From an uncultured Bacteroides sp. (lineage in GTDB: Bacteria > Bacteroidota > Bacteroidia > Bacteroidales > Bacteroidaceae), in the NCBI RefSeq assembly GCF_963678425.1, contig NZ_OY782855.1, positions 1,054,001 through 1,118,000 of the forward strand: a stretch of 64,000 bases of DNA. The letters are read 5' to 3'. The notes below the pieces were generated by a model. That model ran no database searches and had not been told where the DNA came from. It saw only the letters and a list, made by a program, of their open reading frames with translations. The translations under genes were made by a program, and so were the position numbers. This document shows, in pieces, positions 28,595 to 37,892 of the stretch (positions are counted from its first letter, which is position 1; the number at the start of each line of letters is the position of its first letter).

Positions 28595-29281
28595 TTAATA
28601 AGACTCTTTTTTAAACTTAAAGACATAAGTTTTCAAAGTCTGAAGTTCATTAGAGATGATCCAATAGTTTTGGTCTGTTACCAATTTGGGGATATAGTTA
28701 ACTGCACCAGCTTTTGCTTTTTTTAGTTCTATAAAATCAGCAGGATCCGGAGCAAAAAGAAGATTATATTTCTTTTCTCCTACAAATGTCTTTATTCTTA
28801 TCTCCATTTCATTGTCTGATAAATTAAGTATGGTAAATCGAGATGGAATATGATATTTTGCCCACTGCTTTTGTACACTTGCTGCTGTATCAATGACTAG
28901 TTTATTATTAGTATCCATTTTTGTAACTAAAACTACTTTGCTACTATCACTTGTTAACGGAGCAATTAATTGCCATTTATCAGCAGAAAAATTAACCCAT
29001 TTACCATCAGTTATATTCCAGGATCCATAGAAAGTAGTTGGACCATTCCCATTATTATATGATTTAAAAGATTGGTGATAACAACGATAGGCACCATTGG
29101 CATCAATCAACAACTGGCAACATTGCTGTTGTGGGGTTAGAGAAACTGGCACACCATCTTCAGTTACAGAAACTTGCTGCCATAAGCCAACCATTTCATT
29201 ATCTTTGAATTCTTCTTTTTCGCAAGAAAAAAAAGAAATTAAAGGAAATAGCATTATGAAAAGTTTAAAAATTGTTTTCAT
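28595..29281 (-). CDS. Lipocalin-like lipoprotein upstream of susC
   Basis: 228 residues with lipobox SFFSC-E near residue 20. The mature part begins MVGLWQQVSVTEDGVP, the G.W pattern at the start of lipocalin-like domains common in Bacteroidota lipoproteins, and continues with beta strands (YRCYHQSF; TFYGSWNI; NEMEIRI). It appears to be a longer paralogue of the protein encoded immediately upstream (MAGTWHQISQTKDGID). Both are part of the SusC/SusD operon by spacing (18 and 21 bp gaps). A role in binding the locus's substrate is possible but not shown. Confidence 0.75.
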   Translation of the reverse strand: MKTIFKLFIMLFPLISFFSCEKEEFKDNEMVGLWQQVSVTEDGVPVSLTPQQQCCQLLIDANGAYRCYHQSFKSYNNGNGPTTFYGSWNITDGKWVNFSADKWQLIAPLTSDSSKVVLVTKMDTNNKLVIDTAASVQKQWAKYHIPSRFTILNLSDNEMEIRIKTFVGEKKYNLLFAPDPADFIELKKAKAGAVNYIPKLVTDQNYWIISNELQTLKTYVFKFKKESY

Positions 29282-29299
29282 GCATTTATTATTAAGGAA

Positions 29300-29755
29300 T
29301 TACTTAATTTCGAAGTCACCAACCCGCTCAAACTTTAAAATAGTTTTACTGAGTGTCCCATCAGAGTTAAAATCAACTCTTTGAAGAGAAAGAGAATTGG
29401 AATCTACAATAGGAGTCCATGATGCCGGAAGATCTATTGCAATATTGAGCAAGCCTTCTGTATAACTCCACCCAGATCTACTTACAATAGTTTTAGCTTT
29501 GACAGCAGCATAAGAGGAGTCACAAAGAACACAAATTTGATTTTTGTTGATTTGGAGCAACAGCCGGGAACTATCCTTAGCAATATCAATTCCATCTTTT
29601 GTTTGGGATATCTGATGCCATGTTCCCGCCATATTACCAATAGAATCATCAGTAGTTGAATCTTTTTGGCAAGCAGTAAACTGTAACAATAAAGCAAACG
29701 CACCACAAACAAAGAGGTTACAATGAAAGAATGTTCTTCCAGATCTATTTTTCAT
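29300..29755 (-). CDS. Small lipocalin-like lipoprotein, first gene of the SusC/SusD operon
   Basis: 151 residues from the start at 29755 (MKNRSGRTF), which leaves a signal peptide ending in lipobox QFTAC-Q. A longer start at 29797 adds a non-signal extension and is not favoured. The mature chain has the lipocalin-like entry MAGTWHQISQTKDG and a closing strand ILKFERVGDFEIK. It seems to be a short paralogue of the next lipoprotein. The preceding gene is separated by a terminator, so the operon promoter probably lies between 29756 and 29844, although no clear TAnnTTTG box is seen there. Confidence 0.7.
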   Translation of the reverse strand: MKNRSGRTFFHCNLFVCGAFALLLQFTACQKDSTTDDSIGNMAGTWHQISQTKDGIDIAKDSSRLLLQINKNQICVLCDSSYAAVKAKTIVSRSGWSYTEGLLNIAIDLPASWTPIVDSNSLSLQRVDFNSDGTLSKTILKFERVGDFEIK

Positions 29756-29844
29756 AAGCTTTAACAATTTAATAAAAATATTGGAGATTGTATACAAAAA
29801 ACTTCTTCAGTAAATCTTTTTACTCAAAAAAAATAATAACGAAG

Positions 29845-29873
29845 AAAAAGGAGTAGCTTATCTACTCCTTTTT
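29845..29873 (-). terminator. Terminator after the glycan-binding protein gene
   Basis: AAAAAGGAGTAG (29845-29856) and CTACTCCTTTTT (29862-29873) are exact complements with a 5-base loop. It lies 21 bp after the stop of the 483-residue protein and separates it from the SusC/SusD operon. Confidence 0.85.
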
Positions 29874-29894
29874 CTTAAAACTAATAAAAAATTA

Positions 29895-31346
29895 TTATTT
29901 AACAAAAACTTTAGCATTGTATACTGAACCGTCTTTTGAAACAGTTTTTACAACATATGTTTGGCCCTGAGCCATAGGAATTACGTTTAATGAATTTTGA
30001 GCTACTATTTTTTTAACTAGTGAACCTAACAAGCTGTAAACTTCAATAGAGCTAACATTTCCATTAACAATAATTGCCTGGTTAGAAGAATTAACAGAAA
30101 CGCCATTTGCTTTAATATCTTTAACACCTGTTGGAGCTACTACTGAAGTACGTGGGTCTTGACTATTATTTATAACTGCGGCATCCATGTAGAATGTACC
30201 TGCTGGTGAATTAATAAGATTATCATTTTCATCACGGCGAACATCAAAACGAGTTGTAAATTCCTGTACGTATCCTAAAGAACTTACGTCAAATACACAA
30301 TCAACCCATTTTCCTGCATCTTCAGGATAAACTTTAATAAGATCTCCAGAATCTATTTGATTTCCTTTATAATCTTTAGCATTCAATTGAACGACATAGC
30401 CATTTACCATTGCTGGATCCATAGTTGGTATGTTTACCATTAAATGTAAATAAGACGCATTTCCATCTGTACCTACTGGCAAAATACCAGGTAATACAAC
30501 ACGAGGACCTTGCCACCAAGCAGCGTTGGCACTTTTATCAAATTTAAAAATCTTTGTTGAATTTAAAACATCAGTTTGTGTAGTAAAAGGATTATCAACA
30601 ATAGAATATGTATTTTCAGCATTTTGCATATCTATATTTTTCACCCATTTGTTATATGATGTCTCATTGCCAAAGAAAAGTGACATTTCTTTATCAGTTA
30701 AGATATTTACACCTCTAGGAAGTGGGTTATCACTCAAAACTATTTCATCAAAATAGTAGTTTGTTGCCGGTTCGTCACCACCACCCCAGTTAGCATCCAT
30801 CAAAAAACTAATTGTAGATAAAGATTGGCCATTGTCTATTAAGTATTTTAGGTCGACTACAATATCTTCCCATGCACCAGCTTTAGACAGTTGTCCATCA
30901 AAACGCGTTTTTAATTTCATGTTATCTTCTGGTAAAGTCCCTCCACCAAGATACAACGCAAAGCCTTGGTTCAAATTTTCCCTGTAGTGATACACATGTA
31001 AATACCTGTTACTTTCAGTAATAGTGACTGCGTCTGTCAAATCAAAATTAAAGAAATCAGGCCACCAAGATTTTCCTTTCATTGATGTAATATGCAACGC
31101 CATGTCAGATGTATTTAATCCGGTTTTATCAGGATTAGTTGCAATTTCAGTGTACGAAGGTGCTGCATCTGTTCCATAATTAACATAATGTCCAACGATG
31201 TTGGGATCGCTCACTGCCCACGAAATAACGTCCATACGACTGAACAACGACGGCGCTGTATCACCGGTAAACAATTTCGTCTCTGCTGCCGAAGCAAATA
31301 GAGAAAAGCAACAAAGTGCTGCTGAAAAGAGGAATAATTTTTTCAT
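29895..31346 (-). CDS. Secreted two-module beta-sandwich protein, probable surface glycan-binding protein
   Basis: 483 residues with a signal peptide ending FASAAE. There appear to be two related carbohydrate-binding-like beta-sandwich modules: the first, about residues 25-215, ends YYFDEIVLSDNPLPRG, and the second, about 225-405, ends GTFYMDAAVINNS. The first resembles the N-terminal module of the adjacent GH30 enzyme, which ends DYYFDQIILSDNPASLS. The last roughly 75 residues are a sorting-like domain (IEVYSLLGSLVKKI). No catalytic domain is seen. Shared modules with the enzyme and position in the locus suggest it holds the same glycan at the surface; this is an inference. Confidence 0.75.
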   Translation of the reverse strand: MKKLFLFSAALCCFSLFASAAETKLFTGDTAPSLFSRMDVISWAVSDPNIVGHYVNYGTDAAPSYTEIATNPDKTGLNTSDMALHITSMKGKSWWPDFFNFDLTDAVTITESNRYLHVYHYRENLNQGFALYLGGGTLPEDNMKLKTRFDGQLSKAGAWEDIVVDLKYLIDNGQSLSTISFLMDANWGGGDEPATNYYFDEIVLSDNPLPRGVNILTDKEMSLFFGNETSYNKWVKNIDMQNAENTYSIVDNPFTTQTDVLNSTKIFKFDKSANAAWWQGPRVVLPGILPVGTDGNASYLHLMVNIPTMDPAMVNGYVVQLNAKDYKGNQIDSGDLIKVYPEDAGKWVDCVFDVSSLGYVQEFTTRFDVRRDENDNLINSPAGTFYMDAAVINNSQDPRTSVVAPTGVKDIKANGVSVNSSNQAIIVNGNVSSIEVYSLLGSLVKKIVAQNSLNVIPMAQGQTYVVKTVSKDGSVYNAKVFVK

Positions 31347-31549
31347 AGTAAAATAATTAATGATTAATAATAAAAAATAAAAAAATCATTTATATGCATT
31401 AACAATAGCTGACGCCATGTATTCTTATCAGAAAACATCCATAGCAATTATTAGTGCTGACAAAGTACGCAAAACTTCAACTTTAAAACTTTAACTCCTG
31501 TATCAAATATCTTAAATATTGTAATATTGACCGGTTTTTAATGCCAAAA
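31347..31549. other. Spacer between the GH30 and glycan-binding genes
   Basis: 203 bp of AT-rich DNA with no gene. A small AATATT-centred palindrome occurs near 31512-31525, but there is no convincing terminator or TAnnTTTG box, so the two genes may still share a transcript. Confidence 0.4.
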
Positions 31550-33715
31550 TCAATAAACATCTATCTTTCTTTTAACTATTTTGTTATCTGTTTTTGCAGT
31601 AACAATATATAAGCCGTTTTTCAAATCAAGTGGTTGAACTCCTTGAGCAGAAACCTGATTAAATGTTTTAATCTTTTGTCCCAAAGTATTAAATATAGCA
31701 ATATTAACCGATTTGTTTGTACTAAAATTAGTATAAAGCACTCCTTCTGAATAATACATGCTACCACTATCCTTACTAATTTCATTTATTGCCGATGATC
31801 CTTGATTAATAGGAATAATATATGTTGCAACAGATTCCGGTAAAGCATCGTAACTAAGCGAATTGTCTATAATATTTATAAGTGTAGAAGCATTTTTAAT
31901 TCCTAAAGATTCTTGAACACGTGTCCGGATCTGCTTTGATTTTCCAAAATTTGAGAACTTTGAAAGATCAAGCTTATATTTTTGAGTATATGTTTGCTGG
32001 TTACTGATTACTATAACAAGCTCATTTTGATCGGGACTAATTGCGGTCAGAACATTACCAGCATTATTATCAATGATGGTATAACCAGCTTTTACATATC
32101 TGCTATATTGTGAGCGAATATAGAATCCAATTCCTTTTGATAGTGGAGCTAACGGATCAGTCAAACTTCCTGAAATCAAACCCCAGGCATCAACAAGACT
32201 ATAACCTCCAATTTGCCAATCGTTCCAGGCTGTACATTTTAAATCACGCAAATCAGTGATAATGCGATCAGACATTACCATAATATTATGTTCTGTCGTT
32301 CCACCTACCCCAATAGGACCTGATTCAGACTGCCAGAGTTTTTTATTATTATTTTTAGCAAAATTAGCCAATTCACTTCTTCTGTTGCCACCATAAGTAT
32401 GCACCGAAATAAGAGGTATTTTTTCAAGAATATCTCCAGATGTTTTATAAGCTGAAAAAGAGTTTAAACCATTGTCAAGGTTATTGGCATCATTCGCCGT
32501 TATTTGACAATACGACAGCAAACCTTTATCAGAAAGTTTAGTATAAAGCTCACGAATCATTTTAATCTGATCATCATTTGCAAAATAACACCCTTCTTGA
32601 TTTCCGTTTGCCTTCCACCAACCACCATCCGGTTCATTAAAAGGTTCTATATAATTGAACGTAATTCCTTCACTATCATGATAGTGTTTTACTACTTCTG
32701 TTAAATAGTCAGCAAAAGCAGTGTACATATCCGACCGGAGATTGCATAAGTTTCCCTCAACACTTCCGGCAGAACATCCACTTCGGGTCATCCAATAAGG
32801 TGGCGAATTTGAGAAACCAATTATTTGAATGTCATTTAAACCAGTTAACGCTATCCGCGATGCAATTAGCTGCTTCAATATTTTTCTCTGATTAGCATCT
32901 TGATTCCAATCATAAGGGCTATCAAGCGAAGCTTTATATCCAGGCATAGCACCACCATCAGATCGCATATGATTGTGACTTGGATCATCACCTCCTCCAA
33001 TATTAAATCTAAAGATGTTCATATTTAACCCGTTAACCGGATCAGTAATCCAATCGCATAACGTTTTTATTTTAGTATCAGAATAACCACCCATAATATT
33101 ACCCCACCAACAGATTGAACCTCCCCATCCATCTATAGCTTGATTTGTAATAGCAGGATTAATAGAAACAGTAGTTCTTGAAAGAGAAGCAGGATTATCA
33201 GAAAGTATAATCTGATCAAAATAGTAATCTCCCGGATCATCAGCTATTTTGATAGCAAACGTTTTTAAATCAATACCTGCAGGAATAGTTAACACATAAT
33301 CAATCCAACTGCCGGTAGTACTATTTGACTGCCATGCATCTGCACTTTGACTACCACCACTGGGAGTATAAGTAAGTGCAATTCTTGAACCAGTATTTTT
33401 ATATATAAAGACATGCAAATATTGGTTGACTGCTGAAATTTTAATCGGCGTTGCTAAGTTTACTTCGAGCCCAATCCAATAAACATCACCTGCTTTTTTT
33501 GTAACTTTGTAGCAATTTGCTGTGCTATTAACTTCATCTGGATGTGGGTTAGCAATTGACCAAGTGCTGGCAGATAACCCAGAACCAGCATAATTCAACC
33601 ATGAAGATACACTACCAGGAACAGTACTTGTTTCAAAATCAAGAAGTACTGTGTCAGCAGCAAAAAGATGGAAAGAAAGAATTATAGAGAACAATAATGT
33701 TGCAATCTTTTTCAT
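31550..33715 (-). CDS. Secreted GH30-family glycosidase with N-terminal binding module and C-terminal sorting-like domain
   Basis: 721 residues. Signal peptide about 1-20; carbohydrate-binding-like module about 21-178; GH30-type barrel from about 182 (IDGWGGSICWWGNIMGG) with RFNIGGGDDP, IQIIGFSNSPPYWMT, the acid/base Glu361 in IEPFNEPDGGWW and the nucleophile Glu464 in LWQSESGP; then a beta domain and a sorting-like C-terminus (IAIFNTLGQKIKTF). GH30 includes endo-beta-1,6-galactanases, xylanases, fucosidases and beta-1,6-glucanases. The GWGGS.CWW pattern reminds me of the beta-1,6-galactanase branch, but subfamily assignment needs a tree. It is the first gene of the locus and likely makes the first cut at the surface. 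Confidence 0.88.
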   Translation of the reverse strand: MKKIATLLFSIILSFHLFAADTVLLDFETSTVPGSVSSWLNYAGSGLSASTWSIANPHPDEVNSTANCYKVTKKAGDVYWIGLEVNLATPIKISAVNQYLHVFIYKNTGSRIALTYTPSGGSQSADAWQSNSTTGSWIDYVLTIPAGIDLKTFAIKIADDPGDYYFDQIILSDNPASLSRTTVSINPAITNQAIDGWGGSICWWGNIMGGYSDTKIKTLCDWITDPVNGLNMNIFRFNIGGGDDPSHNHMRSDGGAMPGYKASLDSPYDWNQDANQRKILKQLIASRIALTGLNDIQIIGFSNSPPYWMTRSGCSAGSVEGNLCNLRSDMYTAFADYLTEVVKHYHDSEGITFNYIEPFNEPDGGWWKANGNQEGCYFANDDQIKMIRELYTKLSDKGLLSYCQITANDANNLDNGLNSFSAYKTSGDILEKIPLISVHTYGGNRRSELANFAKNNNKKLWQSESGPIGVGGTTEHNIMVMSDRIITDLRDLKCTAWNDWQIGGYSLVDAWGLISGSLTDPLAPLSKGIGFYIRSQYSRYVKAGYTIIDNNAGNVLTAISPDQNELVIVISNQQTYTQKYKLDLSKFSNFGKSKQIRTRVQESLGIKNASTLINIIDNSLSYDALPESVATYIIPINQGSSAINEISKDSGSMYYSEGVLYTNFSTNKSVNIAIFNTLGQKIKTFNQVSAQGVQPLDLKNGLYIVTAKTDNKIVKRKIDVY

Positions 33716-34599
33716 TATAGAATAATTTCAAGGTTAATTCATGTGTTAGGAATTTCAAGTATTATATTTAATAAGAACAAATTTTCCTAAGTTCAGTTCA
33801 CAGTTCAAAGGATAAACTTTTCAAATATTAATAATAATGATCTCAAAAAAAAATAAAAATTGAGTAAATCTGTTATTTACTAATCACAATGCAAATGTAA
33901 GCTATTAGAGTTTAAACTGGCTTAACTATAGTAACAAAAGCTTTTAAACTTGTAACAGAAGTACTATATTCTGCAATATATTAAAACAAGCCTCTTATGG
34001 AAGAAACCATTGAAATACAAAGATATAAGTACGATTAATTTTTGCATTTTTTTATTTTTAAGATTCACACTACAAAGGAAAACCTAATTCACAAAAATAC
34101 GAATAGAATAAATAACGATTTGAATGGACTATTTTATTATATATGCAATTTCACTGCTGTTGCCTAAATTTATTCGCCAATAAATCCAAATCATTCACCA
34201 ATCATTCCTGATAATTGGCCAATAAATTCAAATCATTGGCGAATGATTGACCTTTCCTGGAGTGGTTTACGTTTTCTGTGGTTATTACTAGAATTGGTTC
34301 ACACAATCTCGCTTAATCAAAAATATAATTTTGCAATAAGCTCATACCGTAAATAAATATCATTCAGTCTTTTTAAAAAGGAACTCTTTTTTCTAATCCA
34401 AAAATAGTAAATCAAACAGTTTATAATTTATTATAAACAATATTTATTATTTGTTTCTTCTGTGACAAAAGCGCGTGCATTCACTATTTTTAAGAGACAC
34501 CTATCTTATTAATTGTAAGCTGTTTATAGTACAAAAAGTTGTGGCCCTTTTGGCAGCGCATTATTTTTCGTTAAAGAGTAACGATCTTTCGCGTATATT
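33716..34599. other. Long gene-free spacer between the glycan locus and tex
   Basis: About 900 bp, AT-rich, without a credible gene. On the minus strand two -7-like boxes could drive the GH30 gene, TACATTTG at 33892-33899 and TATCTTTG at 34018-34025; neither has a clear -33 element. The palindromic element copy B lies at 34167-34244. Nothing else stands out. Confidence 0.5.
34167..34244. repeat. Dispersed palindromic intergenic element, copy B
   Basis: A stretch of 78 bp matching copy A at 18133-18211 at about 80%. The outer arms ATTCGCCAAT (34172-34181) and ATTGGCGAAT (34235-34244) are a perfect 10-bp inverted repeat, and inner CCAAT and TTGGCCAATAA motifs add nested pairing. Confidence 0.78.
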
Positions 34600-34602
34600 T
34601 TG

Positions 34603-34610
34603 TATCTTTG
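34603..34610 (+). promoter_or_regulatory. -7 box upstream of tex
   Basis: TATCTTTG at 34603-34610. A transcript from this box would start downstream of the possible TTG start at 34600, which supports the ATG at 34642 as the true start of tex. No clear -33 element is seen. Confidence 0.55.
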
Positions 34611-34641
34611 TATGTTTAGAAATTATAGCAACAAGCACAAA

Positions 34642-36771
34642 ATGGAGTTATTTTATAGAATGATTTCTGCGGCGCTCAGCATAGCCGTAAAACAGATAAG
34701 CAGCACATTATCATTACTTAATGATGGAGCAACAATTCCTTTTATAAGCCGTTACAGAAAGGAAGCTACCGGAGGTTTGGATGAGGTACAAATCGGGAAT
34801 ATCAAGGATCAATACGATAAACTTTGCGAGTTAAAGAAACGCAAGGAAACAATATTAAGCACTATCGAGGAACAGGGAAAACTAACGCCTGAACTTAAAA
34901 AAAGAATAGATGCATGCTGGGACAGCACGGAACTGGAAGATATCTATCTGCCTTACAAACCCAAACGGAAAACCCGTGCGGAAGTGGCTCGACAGAAGGG
35001 TCTTGAGCCTCTGGCTACCCTGTTGCTTTTGCAAAGGGAAAACGATATAACCACAAAGGCCGAAGCTTTTGTGAAGGGTGAAGTTAAAGATGCGGAAGAT
35101 GCCCTAAAAGGCGCCCGTGACATTATTGCCGAGCAGGTAAATGAGGATGAGCGTGCCCGTAATCAGGTTCGTAACCAATTCAGCAGACAGGCTGTGATTA
35201 CCGCCAAAGTGGTGAAAGGCAAGGAAGAGGAAGCTGCCAAATATCAGGATTATTTTGATTTCTCGGAGCCATTGAAACGTTGCACTTCGCACAGACTGTT
35301 GGCTATCCGCCGGGCAGAAGCGGAAGGATTGCTGAAGGTGAGCATTTCTCCCGATGATGAAGAGTGTACCGAACGACTGGAACGACTTTACGTGCGCAGT
35401 AACAATGCCTGCGGAGCACAAGTGGCCGAGGCTGTAAAGGACGGATACAAGCGTTTATTGAAGCCATCTATTGAAACGGAATTCTCCGGAGTCTCCAAAG
35501 AAATGGCAGACGCGGAAGCCATCCGGGTATTTGCCGAGAATCTTCGCCAACTTCTTCTGGCTCCTCCGTTGGGGCAGAAAAGGGTGTTGGGACTGGATCC
35601 GGGATACCGCACCGGTTGCAAACTGGTTTGTCTGGATGCGCAGGGAAACTTAGTCCACAACGAGGCTATCTACCCTCACCCACCTCAGAACGAAAAACTG
35701 ATGGCGGCTAAGAAGGTTACAAAGCTTGTAGAAAGTTATGATATTCAAGCTATTGCCATTGGTAATGGCACAGCAAGCCGCGAAACGGAAGCGTTTATCA
35801 CCTCCCTGCGGTTCGACCGGGAAGTACAGGTATTTGTGGTAAGCGAAAACGGGGCTTCCATCTACTCTGCTTCGAAAACTGCAAGAGATGAGTTTCCGGA
35901 ATACGATGTTACGGTGCGTGGAGCAGTCTCCATTGGTCGCCGGTTGATGGACCCATTGGCTGAATTGGTAAAGATTGACCCAAAATCAATTGGTGTGGGG
36001 CAATATCAGCACGATGTAGACCAGGGAAAACTGAAAAAATCATTGGATCAAACGGTGGAGAACTGCGTGAACTCGGTGGGCGTAAACCTGAACACAGCCA
36101 GCACTCACCTGCTTACTTATATATCCGGTCTGGGACCGCAACTAGCTCAGAATATCGTAAACTACAGAACAGAGAACGGGGCTTTTACTTCCCGCAAAGA
36201 ACTGATGAAGGTTCCCCGCATGGGAGCAAAAGCTTTTGAGCAATCTGCCGGATTCCTGCGTATTCCACAAGCAAAAAATCCGTTGGACAACTCGGCGGTT
36301 CACCCGGAAAGTTACCACATTGTGGAGCAAATGGCTGAAGATTTGAGTTGCACCGTAGAGGAACTGATCAAAAGCAAAGAGCTTCGTGGGCAGATTAAAC
36401 CTGAGCGTTATGTAACCCCTACCGTGGGAATGCCTACACTAAACGATATTATGCAGGAACTTGAGAAGCCTGGAAGAGATCCGAGGCAGACCATCAAGGT
36501 ATTTGAGTTCGACAAGAATGTGAAAACCATCAATGATCTGCAGGAAGGAATGATTCTGCCCGGAATTGTAACCAACATCACCAACTTTGGTTGTTTTGTG
36601 GATGTAGGTATCAAAGAGAACGGACTGGTTCATATTTCTCAGCTGGCCGACAAATTTGTGAGCGACCCGACTGAAATAGTGTCCATTCATCAGCAAGTAA
36701 TGGTACGCGTTGAAAGTGTGGATCTGGGAAGAAAACGCGTACAACTTAGTATGAAAGGAATTGATCAATAA
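34642..36771 (+). CDS. tex: Tex family RNA-binding transcription accessory protein
   Basis: 709 residues from ATG 34642 (MELFYRMISAALSI). Tex is a conserved cytoplasmic nucleic-acid-binding protein linked to transcription. Domains in order: N-terminal helical region (TIPFISRYRKEATGGLDEVQI), a YqgF/RNase H-like domain (VLGLDPGYRTGCKL), a helix-hairpin-helix domain (LNTASTHLLTYISGLGPQLA), and a C-terminal S1 RNA-binding domain (GMILPGIVTNITNFGCFVDVG). The frame is open further upstream, but the promoter position argues against those starts. The BspA-like gene follows 19 bp downstream. Confidence 0.95.
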   Translation: MELFYRMISAALSIAVKQISSTLSLLNDGATIPFISRYRKEATGGLDEVQIGNIKDQYDKLCELKKRKETILSTIEEQGKLTPELKKRIDACWDSTELEDIYLPYKPKRKTRAEVARQKGLEPLATLLLLQRENDITTKAEAFVKGEVKDAEDALKGARDIIAEQVNEDERARNQVRNQFSRQAVITAKVVKGKEEEAAKYQDYFDFSEPLKRCTSHRLLAIRRAEAEGLLKVSISPDDEECTERLERLYVRSNNACGAQVAEAVKDGYKRLLKPSIETEFSGVSKEMADAEAIRVFAENLRQLLLAPPLGQKRVLGLDPGYRTGCKLVCLDAQGNLVHNEAIYPHPPQNEKLMAAKKVTKLVESYDIQAIAIGNGTASRETEAFITSLRFDREVQVFVVSENGASIYSASKTARDEFPEYDVTVRGAVSIGRRLMDPLAELVKIDPKSIGVGQYQHDVDQGKLKKSLDQTVENCVNSVGVNLNTASTHLLTYISGLGPQLAQNIVNYRTENGAFTSRKELMKVPRMGAKAFEQSAGFLRIPQAKNPLDNSAVHPESYHIVEQMAEDLSCTVEELIKSKELRGQIKPERYVTPTVGMPTLNDIMQELEKPGRDPRQTIKVFEFDKNVKTINDLQEGMILPGIVTNITNFGCFVDVGIKENGLVHISQLADKFVSDPTEIVSIHQQVMVRVESVDLGRKRVQLSMKGIDQ

Positions 36772-36790
36772 TAATTTAATAAATAAACAC

Positions 36791-37840
36791 ATGAAAATAA
36801 AACAGCTAGGAATACTTTTTCTATTTTGTCTCAACGTTTATGGGTTATCGGCACAAACAGTAAGCAAAACTCTTTTCGTTCCTAAAGCCGGAACACTGAA
36901 AGAGCAGCTCACAGCAACGGAAGCAAATAGCATAACAAATCTGACACTGACCGGAAGTCTGAATGCAAAAGACTTTAAACTCATGCGTGACAGTATGGTA
37001 AATCTGGAAGTACTCGACATTTCGAATGCTTCTATTAATGTATACATCGGAAAAGAAGGAACTTACCCGTTAAAACGATATGTATATCCAATGATGTGCA
37101 TCCCTGCTTATGCATTTTGCAATGCAGAAGATGGGAAAATTCACGGAAAGAAAAGTCTGAAAAAGGTTCTTCTCCCCACTTCCACTATCAATATTGAAGA
37201 CTGCGCATTCAAAGGCTGCAATAATCTATCCATCGTTCAGATTAACAAAAAGACACCACCTAACCTCCTGAAGGATGGTCTCAGCGACAGTCTCACAGCG
37301 GTATTTATTCCTGCAGGCAGCAAAGATAGCTATAAGAAAAAGAAAGGATGGACAGACTTCGCCATACTGGAAGGCACTCCTGAAACACTTACTATGAATA
37401 TAACCCAGCCGGGTGAACTGGGAAACGAAATTATGAAAACGGGGCATCAGCCGGGCGAACTGAACTATCTTACAATCAAAGGAAATCTGAACGAAGAGGA
37501 CTTTAAGGTTATCCGCGACTATATGCCGAATCTGGTATTTCTGGATTTATCTGCAATCTCAGCCACAGAGATTCCGGACTTCACCTTTACCCAAAAAAAA
37601 TATTTAATGTCTATTGTTCTTCCAGGTAAGCTGGTTTCTATCGGCGAACGTGCTTTCAGCGGATGCATCCACCTTTCAGGCGAGCTATTGCTCCCCCCTA
37701 CTGTAAAGATCATCAAGGAAGGTGCCTTCATTGACTGCAACAAGCTATCCAAGGTGATTGTGCAAGGAGACAAACTGTCCGTTTTGGGAAAAGATATATT
37801 CAGGGATACAAGTAAACAGAAGTTAGAATTCAGAAAATAA
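36791..37840 (+). CDS. Small BspA-like leucine-rich repeat secreted protein
   Basis: 349 residues from ATG 36791, giving a signal peptide ending YGLSAQ. It contains two copies of the module shared with the other BspA-like proteins in the window (TVSKTLFVPKAGTLKEQL and TLTMNITQPGELGNEIM), each followed by one to three LRR_5 units (FKGCNNLSIVQI; FSGCIHLSGELLLPPTVKII). It lacks the C-terminal sorting domain of the two larger relatives, so it may be periplasmic or simply released. It begins 19 bp after tex and is probably co-transcribed with it, an odd partnership. A strong terminator follows. Confidence 0.8.
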   Translation: MKIKQLGILFLFCLNVYGLSAQTVSKTLFVPKAGTLKEQLTATEANSITNLTLTGSLNAKDFKLMRDSMVNLEVLDISNASINVYIGKEGTYPLKRYVYPMMCIPAYAFCNAEDGKIHGKKSLKKVLLPTSTINIEDCAFKGCNNLSIVQINKKTPPNLLKDGLSDSLTAVFIPAGSKDSYKKKKGWTDFAILEGTPETLTMNITQPGELGNEIMKTGHQPGELNYLTIKGNLNEEDFKVIRDYMPNLVFLDLSAISATEIPDFTFTQKKYLMSIVLPGKLVSIGERAFSGCIHLSGELLLPPTVKIIKEGAFIDCNKLSKVIVQGDKLSVLGKDIFRDTSKQKLEFRK

Positions 37841-37892
37841 AAAGAGATTCTAGCCTAGCTTAAATAGCTGAATATAATATTATATAATAATT

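Noticed and set aside
34600..34641. Earlier TTG or ATG starts for tex
   Set aside because: They lie inside or directly after the -7 box TATCTTTG at 34603-34610, so they would precede the expected transcription start.
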